From assembly GCA_946902875.1 (NCBI GenBank), contig OX336349.1, positions 20,421,891-20,485,890 of the forward strand: DNA of 64,000 bases. The letters are read 5' to 3'. Positions 63,516 through 64,000 of the stretch are shown piece after piece. Made by a program: the position numbers and the translations under genes. Origin of the DNA: Nematopogon swammerdamellus. Its lineage: Eukaryota; Arthropoda; Insecta; Lepidoptera; Adelidae. Position 1 is the stretch's first letter. Each line of letters starts with the position of its first letter. The notes under the pieces are model-generated. The model ran no database searches. It was given only the letters and a program-made list of their open reading frames with translations, and was not told where the DNA came from.

Positions 63516-64000
63516 CGTATCAATAATAAAAGGTGCAGCCGATCCCAAACTGTTTTTTATAGTGTATTGTGATCATCGATGATTGTGATATGTTTATTTA
63601 TAGTATAATTTTCACTGCGATGTGGTATTTTATTAATATTTTACTGTCGGTCGACATCGTAACCATAATAAAATTTATTACCATTCCTAGAGCTATTTCT
63701 AGAACTCGTTGTTGCATTTTGCGTCACATCTTCCCGCATTCTTTAGTTGTATCTCTGATTCAATCAAAACAATATAACAACGTTGCAAATTATAATAAAT
63801 TTTATTTATAAATCGCTAAATCATATTTCTGGTTCTTACATAATACCTACTGTTAGCGCGCACGTTCATGGCCTCTGCGGGCGGAGGCCGATAGATCTTT
63901 AAACGATTATCCCTGTTTTGTCTTTGTACTTCAACCACACAATAAAACCTTATTAGATAAATAGTTTAATGTCATAAATAAAAAAGAGGTTTCGTAAATG
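63516..64000. other. Unassigned stretch at the right edge
   Basis: AT-rich; a short GCGGGCGGAGGCC patch near 63880. No Pde11 exon recognised. Confidence 0.35.

Larger units (their letters stand above)
18805..64000 (+). other. Pde11: Pde11 gene body, 5' part (continues past right edge)
   Basis: The span from the start codon to the window edge holds three coding exons and introns of about 27.3 kb, 7.3 kb and more than 10.2 kb. Only the N-terminal region is encoded here; the GAF-A, GAF-B and HD-type catalytic domains of the family must be downstream. The transcription start is not defined, but the GC-rich stretch from about 18600 is probably 5' UTR or promoter. Confidence 0.8.

Overview
The window looks like nuclear DNA of a moth or butterfly (Lepidoptera). 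It is AT-rich, gene-poor, intron-like sequence packed with interspersed repeats of a lepidopteran kind: MINE-2 elements carrying (GTCY)n microsatellites, Helitron ends with CTAGT after a GCGAAGCCGCGGGC motif, tRNA-headed SINEs, many 3' stubs of non-LTR retrotransposons and a mariner relic. The species cannot be told from the sequence.

One host gene is supported. Three coding exons on the + strand fit the 5' part of Pde11 (dual cAMP/cGMP phosphodiesterase 11): 18805-18862 (start codon, N-terminus beginning MGQSGSMC), 46119-46281 (Gly-rich linker, then a TEAWLDENQDFVHDYFLR block) and 53614-53724 (KATRQVVDAWLVSHAT block, ending GSGATTPVR). Splice phases are compatible across both junctions. Intron 1 is about 27.3 kb, intron 2 about 7.3 kb, and intron 3 runs past the right edge. 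The GAF and catalytic domains must lie beyond 64000. Sequence left of about 18500 is upstream flank, with no other host gene seen.

Layout. 1-18.5 kb: repeats, including a deleted mariner (13391-14306), a Helitron interrupted by another element (9093-9942) and long-inverted-repeat MITEs. 18.5-19.0 kb: GC-rich Pde11 first exon with two short upstream ORFs. 19-46 kb (intron 1): tandem arrays with 65, 141 and 147 bp units, a 1.4 kb foldback element at 25190-26566, a GC-rich island at 23786-24108, a pentanucleotide array at 42110-42432, and many SINE, LINE and MITE copies. 46-53.6 kb (intron 2): SINEs, MINE-2 and a LINE stub, ending in a 32 bp minisatellite next to the splice acceptor. 53.7-64 kb (intron 3): SINEs, a perfect 47 bp-arm hairpin, and nested insertions with readable target-site duplications.

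Repeat names: SINE-A = tRNA-like plus 5S-like head, tail ending near GTGTCAGTTTCCATAAAA; SINE-C = tRNA-Leu/Ser-like head, tail ending near CCGGATTACATAAAA; LINE-D, -J, -C and -F = 3' stubs of different non-LTR retrotransposons; E = an unclassified repeat of about 300 bp; P = a hairpin/LINE-tail repeat. These labels are local, except MINE-2, Helitron, mariner and hAT, which are assigned from memory of published features. I see no CRISPR array, operon or bona fide tRNA/rRNA gene, and no clear new biological system. The most interesting signals are the Pde11 first-exon assignment, the 5S-containing SINE that shares a central domain with a second SINE, and four insertions with reconstructable empty sites.
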